DNA from: CAYLNM01 sp964385045
Lineage (GTDB): Bacteria; Planctomycetota; Phycisphaerae; Phycisphaerales; SM1A02
Direction: 5' to 3'
NCBI GenBank assembly: GCA_964385045.1
Contig: CAYLNM010000225.1
Span: 1 to 5,214, forward strand
Length of the DNA stretch: 5,214 nt
The position numbers and the translations under genes are program-made. This document shows positions 1-4,671 of this stretch, piece by piece (within the stretch, counting starts at the first letter, position 1; each line of letters opens with the position of its first letter). The notes below the pieces were generated by a model. That model worked only from the letters and a program-made list of their open reading frames with translations, had not been told where the DNA came from and made no database searches.

Positions 1-40
1 GTCCTGCCCCGCGGCCCGACCCCTCGGACCCCCGGGCCGT

Positions 41-87
41 GGCCCCGAGAGCTCGAAGCTCCGACACCGAATCCTGCTCTCGGGGCC
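41..87. terminator. Perfect 12-bp inverted repeat, terminator-like, no T tract
   Basis: GGCCCCGAGAGC at 41-52 is exactly complementary to GCTCTCGGGGCC at 76-87, leaving a 23-nt loop. A smaller alternative hairpin, GAGC/GCTC (49-52 with 58-61), competes with it. No run of T follows on either strand, so this is not a textbook intrinsic terminator. A similar T-less hairpin lies between the convergent genes at 1792-1833, so a shared T-independent style of terminator is possible. The most natural role is ending transcription of a gene left of the window; a regulatory role is the alternative. Confidence 0.4.
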
Positions 88-162
88 CGGCACCTGGGCG
101 TCGGGTGCTGAACACCGCGTGAGCGGCCGCGTTCCGATCGGATTCCACCGAAGCCGGCCTCC

Positions 163-187
163 GGGGATGCCGGGGGTCGGGTCGGGG
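163..187 (+). promoter_or_regulatory. G-quadruplex motif just upstream of a -10 box
   Basis: Four runs of G (163-166, 172-176, 179-181, 184-187) are separated by loops of 5, 2 and 2 nt, which meets the usual G3+N1-7 definition. It lies on the coding strand and ends 4 nt before the -10 hexamer of the gene at 205, covering the place where a -35 box would be. No TTGACA-like hexamer is visible there. Folding and function are inferred; G runs are common by chance at this base composition. Confidence 0.45.
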
Positions 188-191
188 TCCG

Positions 192-197
192 TATCAT
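192..197 (+). promoter_or_regulatory. -10 box of the zinc ribbon/DUF2007/VOC gene; likely leaderless start
   Basis: TATCAT matches the TAnnnT core of a sigma-70-type -10 element and is an A/T island in very GC-rich DNA. It ends 7 nt before the ATG at 205, so a normal -10 to start distance would place transcription initiation at or next to the start codon. No Shine-Dalgarno sequence is present, which agrees with a leaderless mRNA. No clear -35 box is seen. Confidence 0.5.
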
Positions 198-204
198 CGT
201 CTCG

Positions 205-1095
205 ATGCATCTTCCGTCCGAGTCCCGCGGTCGTGGCCGAGTCGGCGGCCACGCCGTCGTCCACCGCTGCCGGCGGTGCGGGCGAGCGCTCGAGGGGGTC
301 CGCGGCCACGTCTGTCCGGACTGCGGCGAGGGGTTCGACCGGTCGGATCCGCGGTCGATCCGCACCGACCTCGTCGAGCGCGTGCTGCTGCTGCACGGCC
401 ATGCGAGCAGGGTTCGCATGGCCGAGCTCGCCCTGCTCCGGGCGGGCATCGAGTCGATCGTGCAGGACGACTACAACGCCGCGTCGCATCCGGTCGCCCG
501 GCTCTGGGTGACCCGCGACGAGGCGGATGCCGCGCTGGCCGCGCTCGAGGCGCCGCCGGAGCAGGGCGCTCCGTGGACGTGCGTCTGCGGCGAGCGACAC
601 GAGGGACAGTTCGGCGAGTGCTGGAGCTGCGGGGCGTCCGCCCCCGGCGAGGGCGGTCCGGCCGCGGCGGCCGCGGCCACCGGCCGCGAGGGGACATGCG
701 CGGGCGAGGCCTCGGACGAGGTGCCACCGGCCCGGACCGCCGCGGTGCCGGACGTGGGCGAGCTCGTCCTGTGGTACCGCGAGCTGCTCGGACTCGAGCC
801 GACCGCGACCACGAGCGACGGGGCGTGGTACGAGCACGACGAGACGGCCCTGCACGTGCGGGCGTGGACGTCGGAGGAGCTGGCCGGCACGGCCCCGCCG
901 GATCCGGCGACGGCGGACCCGCGACCGGTCTTCGTGTTGCGGGTGCCGGTGATCGAGGACGCGATGGAGCGGCTGGAGTCGGCGGGGGCGGCCTTCGTCG
1001 ACCGCGAGCCGGTGGAGTTGCCGCGCTGCCGGGCCGCGATGTTCCTCGATCCGTTCGGCGTGTTGCACGAGGTCCGCGAGCCGCCGGTCGGCTGA
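205..1095 (+). CDS. Zinc ribbon / DUF2007-like / zinc ribbon / VOC-fold fusion protein
   Basis: A 296-residue soluble protein with no signal peptide or membrane segment. Residues 20-50 form a zinc ribbon (C22, C25, C37, C40; CPDCG then FDRSDP) of the planctomycete style. Residues 57-115 resemble DUF2007 (putative signal-transducing domain): ERVLLLHG, a helix ending in LLRAGI, then RLWVTRDEADAALAAL. A second zinc knuckle follows, with W124, C126, C128, C139, W140 and C142. After an Ala/Gly/Pro-rich linker (about 144-178), residues 180-292 look like one glyoxalase/VOC domain: PDVGELVLWYRELLGL, VPVIEDAMERLESAGAAF and a closing DPFGVLHEV. The usual metal-binding His near the start of a VOC domain is absent; E289 sits at the C-terminal ligand position. 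ATG 205 is chosen because it precedes the first ribbon and lies 7 nt after a -10 box. Role unknown: zinc binding and small-molecule or protein sensing are plausible, and enzymatic activity is doubtful. Domain names come from pattern reading, not a profile search. Confidence 0.85.
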   Translation: MHLPSESRGRGRVGGHAVVHRCRRCGRALEGVRGHVCPDCGEGFDRSDPRSIRTDLVERVLLLHGHASRVRMAELALLRAGIESIVQDDYNAASHPVARLWVTRDEADAALAALEAPPEQGAPWTCVCGERHEGQFGECWSCGASAPGEGGPAAAAAATGREGTCAGEASDEVPPARTAAVPDVGELVLWYRELLGLEPTATTSDGAWYEHDETALHVRAWTSEELAGTAPPDPATADPRPVFVLRVPVIEDAMERLESAGAAFVDREPVELPRCRAAMFLDPFGVLHEVREPPVG

Positions 1096-1168
1096 AGCCC
1101 TCCCGCGCGGACGGGTCCGTTCGGCTGCGCGGCTGCGATCCGGAGCGATCCCGGGTGCGACGCCGCGG
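1096..1168. other. Spacer with short direct repeats and a weak hairpin
   Basis: This is the first part of the 229-bp gap between the fusion-protein gene and the DinB gene. CCGCGC (1103-1108) can pair with GCGCGG (1127-1132) a few bases after the stop codon, a weak terminator candidate with no T tract. CGGCTGCG occurs twice in tandem (1122-1137). GCGATCC occurs at 1135-1141 and again at 1145-1151, one helical turn apart and some 27-43 bp before the -10 box at 1178, a spacing compatible with regulator binding. None of these is strong alone. Confidence 0.3.
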
Positions 1169-1177
1169 CGCGGGCGG

Positions 1178-1183
1178 TAGCAT
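1178..1183 (+). promoter_or_regulatory. -10 box of the DinB-family gene, inside an inverted repeat
   Basis: TAGCAT fits TAnnnT. It is flanked exactly by GGCGG (1173-1177) and CCGCC (1184-1188), so the hexamer forms the 6-nt loop of a 5-bp stem; a second register pairs 1169-1177 with 1187-1195 over 9 bp. Transcription would begin near 1190, the first base of the 9-bp repeat array. At 17-bp spacing the -35 position reads GTGCGA, a poor match. The symmetry could be an operator, or a chance result of GC-rich sequence. Confidence 0.45.
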
Positions 1184-1189
1184 CCGCCG

Positions 1190-1249
1190 CCCGCGGTGCC
1201 CGCGGTGCCCGCGGTGCCCGCGGTGCCCGCGGTGCCCGCGGTGCCCGCG
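1190..1249 (+). repeat. 9-bp tandem repeat, six perfect copies plus a partial seventh
   Basis: The unit CCCGCGGTG repeats without a mismatch from 1190 to 1243, followed by six bases of a seventh copy (CCCGCG, 1244-1249). Each unit contains the palindrome CCGCGG (a SacII site), so neighbouring copies can pair as hairpins with 3-nt loops. Because the unit is 9 nt, reading frames through it stay open (Pro-Ala-Val or Arg-Cys-Pro on the plus strand), but none looks like real protein. The array begins at the predicted transcription start of the DinB gene, so it would form the 5' end of that mRNA. Copy number may vary by slippage. Confidence 0.9.
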
Positions 1250-1262
1250 CGACTCGCGCCGC

Positions 1263-1288
1263 CCGGGTGCCGTCCGCCCGGCACCCGG
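1263..1288 (+). promoter_or_regulatory. Strong 10-bp hairpin in the DinB gene leader
   Basis: CCGGGTGCCG (1263-1272) pairs perfectly with CGGCACCCGG (1279-1288) around a 6-nt TCCGCC loop. It lies 36 nt before the start codon and is followed by a pyrimidine-rich stretch (about 1291-1311) without a true T run. It could be an attenuator or terminator for transcripts coming from upstream, or a structural element that exposes the ribosome site. The structure is seen in the sequence; the function is inferred. Confidence 0.45.
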
Positions 1289-1311
1289 CGTCATCCTCGC
1301 CTTCCGTCTCC

Positions 1312-1315
1312 GGAG
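1312..1315 (+). promoter_or_regulatory. Shine-Dalgarno site fixing the DinB gene start
   Basis: GGAG lies 9 nt before the ATG at 1325, a normal spacing. It supports this ATG over the in-frame GTG at 1196, which would add a repeat-encoded Pro-Ala-Val tail. It is the only clear ribosome site among the genes in this window. Confidence 0.6.
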
Positions 1316-1324
1316 CCAACGCCG

Positions 1325-1786
1325 ATGTTCTCCAAGCTGCCCGACTACCTCGAGTGGGCCAACGGCCGCAGTCTCGCCTCGATCGAGTCGCTCGACGCCC
1401 CCGGGGACACGCTGCGCAGCCTGCTCGGGCACCTGCTCGCAGCCGAGGACACCTGGTTCGCGCGGATCGGCGGCCGGGAGCCGGAGCTCGACTCGTGGCC
1501 GAGCCTCGGTCTCGCGGAGATGCGGAGCGTCATCGCCCGGAACGCCGAGGCCTGCCGCGACATCCTGCGCTCGAGCGGCGGCCTCAGCGGCGTGGGCATG
1601 GCCGAGTGGATGGTCGACGGCCGCAATGCCGAGGGGGAGCCGATCCGCTACCGCGCGAGCGACGTCCTCATGCACGTCTTCGTCCACGGCGGCTACCACC
1701 GCGGCCAGATCGCCTCGGCGGTCAAGCGGCTCGGCGGCCAGCCGGCGGTGACCGACTACATCATGTTCTGCCGCGAGACGGCCTGA
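1325..1786 (+). CDS. DinB-family four-helix metalloprotein
   Basis: A 153-residue cytoplasmic protein of typical DinB/YfiT-superfamily length. The N terminus (KLPDYLEWANGRSL) is the usual first helix. The metal-binding His triad is intact: H36 in LLGHLLAAEDTWF, then H121 and H125 in HVFVHGGYHRGQIA, with the family's HxGQ signature; H117 is an additional His. Members bind a divalent metal, and some are thiol-dependent transferases or hydrolases using bacillithiol or mycothiol, but many have no known reaction, and nothing nearby shows a thiol pathway. The ATG is supported by GGAG 9 nt upstream and by homology-style length. The gene is preceded by a long structured leader and ends 51 bp before the stop of a convergent gene. 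The name recalls E. coli DNA-damage-induced genes of Bacillus; it is not the DNA polymerase IV called DinB in E. coli. Confidence 0.9.
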   Translation: MFSKLPDYLEWANGRSLASIESLDAPGDTLRSLLGHLLAAEDTWFARIGGREPELDSWPSLGLAEMRSVIARNAEACRDILRSSGGLSGVGMAEWMVDGRNAEGEPIRYRASDVLMHVFVHGGYHRGQIASAVKRLGGQPAVTDYIMFCRETA

Positions 1787-1791
1787 ATGCC

Positions 1792-1833
1792 GCGGCGACG
1801 ACAGTCGCGAGCGGCGGGCCGCTCCGTCGCCGC
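1792..1833. terminator. Nested hairpin between convergent genes, likely bidirectional terminator
   Basis: GCGGCGACG (1792-1800) pairs perfectly with CGTCGCCGC (1825-1833). Inside it GAGCGG (1809-1814) pairs with CCGCTC (1819-1824) around a CGGG loop, leaving an 8-nt bulge at 1801-1808. Both stems lie wholly within the 51 bp between the two stop codons, and the symmetric structure could end transcription from either side. There is no T tract on either strand, so the mechanism is uncertain. Confidence 0.6.
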
Positions 1834-1837
1834 CGAC

Positions 1838-4519
1838 TCAGCCGCGGGGCATCCGCACCAGCTGCGCCCGCGCCCGCCGCGCGTCGGTGAGGTCCGGCCG
1901 GAGCTCGATGATGCGGTCGAGGAAGCCCAGGGCCCGGGCCGGGTCGGCCGGCAGCGCGGCCATGTCCGGCGGGGCGAGGGTGCCGCGGGCGAGCTGCCGG
2001 GCCTCGCCGACCGCCACCACCGCCGCGGTGCGGAACTCCGCCGACGCCGACAACGAGGCGATCAGCTCGTCCCAGGCGGCGTCCACGTCGCCGCGGGCCA
2101 TCGCGATCCGTGATCGCAGGTACGCGTCGCGGGCGTCCCGGAACGCCTGCACGCGCTCGCGCTGCGACGCGGGCACCGCCGCGAGCGCCGCGTCGCCGCC
2201 GAGGGCGTCGCGGCCGGGCAGGGCGAGCATCTCCTCGACCCGCTCGAGGCCCGACTCGCTCGTGGCGTAGGTGTACCACGGGGCCGCGTAGACGACCCGC
2301 GGGCGGTCGTCGAGGTTCAGCGGTCCCTCGCCCGCGAGCCGGCGGAGCTGCTCGGGGCCGAGCATGCGGCAGCCGAGCAGGTCGATCGGCCGGGTGAGGG
2401 CGAGCTGCACCAGCTCCTCGGCCATCTCCTCGCCGCGGCGCTCGACCACGCCCGCGAGCCAGGACGTCGGCGGGGCCGGACCGTCGGTGGCGGGGTCCAC
2501 GCCGCCGAGGCTCCACGGCAGGTCCGCCGGCGGCTCGCCCACGCGGCCGACGAGCCCGAGGATCGGCGTCCGCGGGTTGTAGGTGCCGATCCAGCCGCCC
2601 GCGTCGGGGAACACGTCGAGGAAGGTCCGCACGATCGTCGCCACCACCGGCGCGTCGAGCTGGTACAGCGGCAGCCACTGGCAGAAGAGGCCGCCCTCGT
2701 TCAGGTGCCCGCGAATGGCCGCGAAGTGCTCGCGGGTGTAGAGGGCCCCCGCCCCGTCGCGGGCGGGATGGAAGAGGTCGGCCACGATCACGTCGTACGT
2801 CTGCTTGTCGGCCCGCACGAATCGGCGGGCGTCGGCGACGACGATGCGGTCGATGTCGGCCATGCGGTTGTACGGGTCGAAGGCGTCCAGGAAGCCCACG
2901 ATCTCGGGCACCAGCTCGACCGCGGTCACCTCCACGTCGCCGTGCAGCGTCGCCGCGCCCGCGGTGAGACCGGAGCCCACGCCGAGGAAGAGCGCCGACG
3001 CCGGGTCGGGGTGCAGCAGCATCGGGATGTGGGCCTGCCGCCGGTCGCCGAAGCTGAACCGCGTGCCGCCCATGTTGAACTGATCGTTGACCTTGAGGAC
3101 GCGGTCGCCCTGCGGGTCCTCGGCCACGCCCACCGTCGCCATCACGCCCTCCCGCACGCCGCCGGGGATGAACCGCATGCCGGCGGGGGGCGAGATCAGC
3201 AGGAGGTTGAGCGGGAAGACGAGGACGGCGCCCGCCATCGCGGGCCCGATCAGGTGCCAGCGGCGGATCCGATCGGGTCCGACGAGCGGCATCAGCAGGA
3301 CGTAGGCGATCGCGATGAGCGTCAGCGTCCAGCGTCCGCCCATCGACGGGAAGAGCATCACGCCCACGAGCGGCGGGGCGACCGCGCTGCCGAGCACGTT
3401 GAGGGCCATCGCCCATCCGATGCCCCCGGAGGGCCCGCGGGCGGCGAGGACGAGATGGCTGAAGGTCGCCCCCATGACGACCGTCGCGGGGCCGAAGGCG
3501 AGCGCGGCCACGACCAGCTCGCCCGCGATCGAGCTCGGGCCGCGGCCCAGCGCTCCCGCGAGGCCCTCCCGCACGCCGTCGTAGATCGGCTCGGTGGCGG
3601 CCATCGCGGCGGTGCCGATCGCCACCGCGAAGGCGAGGGTGCCGAGCAGGAACGCCGCCGGCGACGCGAACCGGTCGGTCGGGCCGAACCGCTGCCAGAG
3701 GGCGGCGCCGATCGCGGTGCCGAGGAGGTAGATGCAGACGGTGCTCGCGTAGGTGTACACCGTGTTCTCGAGCACCTGGCCGATCACGCGGACGCCCGCG
3801 ACCTCGAAGCCGATCCCGAGCAGGCCGGTCAGCAGCAGCAGGGCGGCGAGCTCGGGCCGCGGCGGCGGATCGGCGAAGGAGTGGGCGACGGGCGGCCGCT
3901 CGCGCTCGTCGGCGGCGGGTCCGAGCCACATCGCGAGGCCGCAGGCGACGTCGATCGCCGCGAGCACGAACACGGTGCCGCGGAGCCCGAGCAGCGGCAC
4001 GAGCACGGTGGCGGCGAGGACGATGCCGACCGCGGCGCCGAGGGTGTTGGCGGCGTAGAGGCCGGCCACGGTGGTGCCGCGGCCGGCGAGCCGGGCCGCG
4101 AGCCGCTCGACCGCGGGCAGGGTGCCGCCCATCGCGACCGTGGCCGGGAGCAGGGCGACCGCCGGCACCGCGAACGCCACGATCCACTGCCGGTCGGGGG
4201 TCGGGGCCGGTCCCATGAGCTCGGCGGCCAGGGCGTTGAGCCACGGGGCGGCATACGCGATCACGATCGCCCACGCGGCGACGACGAGCTCGAGCCCGGC
4301 GAACCAGCGGCCGGGCGTCCGGCTGCGGCTCACCGGGCGGTCCAGCGCGACCGCGCCGATCGCCAGTCCGACGAAGAAGGCCGTCACCACCGCGAGCAGG
4401 CCGGGCAGCTCGTGCCCGAGGCCGACCGAGAACATCCGCGTCCACGCGACCTGGTAGCCGAGCCCGGCCACGCCGGAGAGGCCGAAGAGCAGGAGGACGG
4501 CGACGGAGGAGGTGCGCAT
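1838..4519 (-). CDS. Membrane-fused spermidine-synthase-like protein with TPR-like tail
   Basis: An 893-residue inner-membrane protein resembling the 'fused MFS/spermidine synthase' family. Residues 1-443 carry about 12-13 hydrophobic segments in two related halves: GYQVAWTR (21) matches GFEVAGVR (237), PATVAMGGT (125) matches PATVVMGAT (344), and NTLGAAVG (158) matches NVLGSAVA (374). Residues 445-660 form a Rossmann-type spermidine-synthase domain with the entry strand REGVMATVGV, motif I GVGSG (513-517), E535, VADARRF (D563), YDVIVADLFHP (D581) and ALYTREHF. The DxxDP motif of true aminopropyltransferases reads DLFHP (H584), and GGGDG reads GVGSG, so polyamine synthesis is uncertain. Residues 790-890 look like two degenerate TPR helix pairs. 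The substrate of the membrane half is unknown. ATG 4519 is chosen because it starts directly at the first membrane helix, about 36 nt from a probable transcription start; no Shine-Dalgarno site is visible. The gene is divergent from the secreted-protein gene and convergent with the DinB gene. Confidence 0.88.
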   Translation of the reverse strand: MRTSSVAVLLLFGLSGVAGLGYQVAWTRMFSVGLGHELPGLLAVVTAFFVGLAIGAVALDRPVSRSRTPGRWFAGLELVVAAWAIVIAYAAPWLNALAAELMGPAPTPDRQWIVAFAVPAVALLPATVAMGGTLPAVERLAARLAGRGTTVAGLYAANTLGAAVGIVLAATVLVPLLGLRGTVFVLAAIDVACGLAMWLGPAADERERPPVAHSFADPPPRPELAALLLLTGLLGIGFEVAGVRVIGQVLENTVYTYASTVCIYLLGTAIGAALWQRFGPTDRFASPAAFLLGTLAFAVAIGTAAMAATEPIYDGVREGLAGALGRGPSSIAGELVVAALAFGPATVVMGATFSHLVLAARGPSGGIGWAMALNVLGSAVAPPLVGVMLFPSMGGRWTLTLIAIAYVLLMPLVGPDRIRRWHLIGPAMAGAVLVFPLNLLLISPPAGMRFIPGGVREGVMATVGVAEDPQGDRVLKVNDQFNMGGTRFSFGDRRQAHIPMLLHPDPASALFLGVGSGLTAGAATLHGDVEVTAVELVPEIVGFLDAFDPYNRMADIDRIVVADARRFVRADKQTYDVIVADLFHPARDGAGALYTREHFAAIRGHLNEGGLFCQWLPLYQLDAPVVATIVRTFLDVFPDAGGWIGTYNPRTPILGLVGRVGEPPADLPWSLGGVDPATDGPAPPTSWLAGVVERRGEEMAEELVQLALTRPIDLLGCRMLGPEQLRRLAGEGPLNLDDRPRVVYAAPWYTYATSESGLERVEEMLALPGRDALGGDAALAAVPASQRERVQAFRDARDAYLRSRIAMARGDVDAAWDELIASLSASAEFRTAAVVAVGEARQLARGTLAPPDMAALPADPARALGFLDRIIELRPDLTDARRARAQLVRMPRG

Positions 4520-4561
4520 GGGCGGCGGGAGTCCGGGGAAGGGGCCCTCGGGCGAGGCCGA

Positions 4562-4567
4562 AGGGTA
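4562..4567 (-). promoter_or_regulatory. -10 box of the membrane-protein gene
   Basis: Read on the minus strand this is TACCCT, fitting TAnnnT. Initiation about 7 nt downstream, near 4555, would give a leader of about 36 nt before the ATG at 4519. That leader has no GGAG/AGGA-type ribosome site at normal spacing. The -35 position is occupied by an arm and loop of the inverted repeat at 4571-4602, with no clear consensus. Confidence 0.4.
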
Positions 4568-4570
4568 GCG

Positions 4571-4602
4571 GGGGGGCCGGGCGGGACGTCGTCCGGCCCC
4601 CC
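4571..4602. repeat. 10-bp G/C inverted repeat between divergent promoters
   Basis: GGGGGGCCGG (4571-4580) is exactly complementary to CCGGCCCCCC (4593-4602), with a 12-nt loop containing the palindrome GACGTC (4585-4590). It covers the -35 region of the minus-strand promoter and lies about 60 bp upstream of the plus-strand -10. It could be an operator shared by both genes. Chance is possible because the arms use only G and C. Confidence 0.5.
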
Positions 4603-4659
4603 GCCCCGGCCGATCCGCGGCGCTCGTGCCGAAGCGCTGGGACGCTCGAGCCGGATCCG

Positions 4660-4665
4660 TAGACT
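4660..4665 (+). promoter_or_regulatory. -10 box of the secreted-protein gene; likely leaderless start
   Basis: TAGACT fits TAnnnT and ends 6 nt before the ATG at 4672, so the transcript would start at or next to the start codon. At 17-bp spacing the -35 position reads CTGGGA, a partial match to TTGACA. No Shine-Dalgarno sequence is present. The arrangement closely parallels the gene at 205. Confidence 0.5.
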
Positions 4666-4671
4666 TCGGCG

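Larger units (their letters stand above)
1..204. other. Left-edge intergenic region without a convincing gene
   Basis: No reading frame here looks coding. Short open tails enter from the left edge in frame 1 (stop at 109-111) and frame 3 (stop at 120-122), but both are low-complexity Pro/Arg/Ala text and the first crosses a perfect 12-bp inverted repeat. What the stretch does hold is a terminator-like hairpin (41-87), a four-run G tract (163-187) and a -10 box (192-197) serving the gene that starts at 205. An upstream gene probably ends left of the window, but that is inference. Confidence 0.5.
4520..4671. other. Divergent promoter region, 152 bp
   Basis: This gap separates the start codons of the minus-strand membrane-protein gene and the plus-strand secreted-protein gene. 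It contains one -10-like hexamer for each direction (4562-4567 minus, 4660-4665 plus), about 92 bp apart, with a 10-bp inverted repeat between them. A small CCTC/GAGG hairpin (4546-4557) would lie at the very start of the minus-strand leader. No small gene is apparent. Confidence 0.55.

Noticed and set aside
1..122. C-terminal tail of an upstream gene (frames 1 or 3)
   Set aside because: Both tails are short, low-complexity and cross a perfect 12-bp inverted repeat. There is too little sequence to support a coding call.
1190..1249. CRISPR array
   Set aside because: The units are 9 bp, directly adjacent and without spacers, so this is a minisatellite.
1196..1324. N-terminal extension of the DinB protein from GTG 1196
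   Set aside because: It would add a Pro-Ala-Val tail encoded by the repeat array. The family starts at the helix encoded from 1325, and a GGAG ribosome site is correctly placed for that ATG.
194..1699. Long minus-strand open frame of 501 codons
   Set aside because: It covers both plus-strand genes and the repeat array, translates to Arg/Pro-rich text, and includes a Gly-His-Arg run made only by the 9-bp repeat.
276..1751. Plus-strand open frame of 491 codons with an Arg-Cys-Pro repeat
   Set aside because: It is an off-frame shadow of the fusion-protein and DinB genes. The Arg-Cys-Pro repeat is only the array at 1190-1249 read in another frame.
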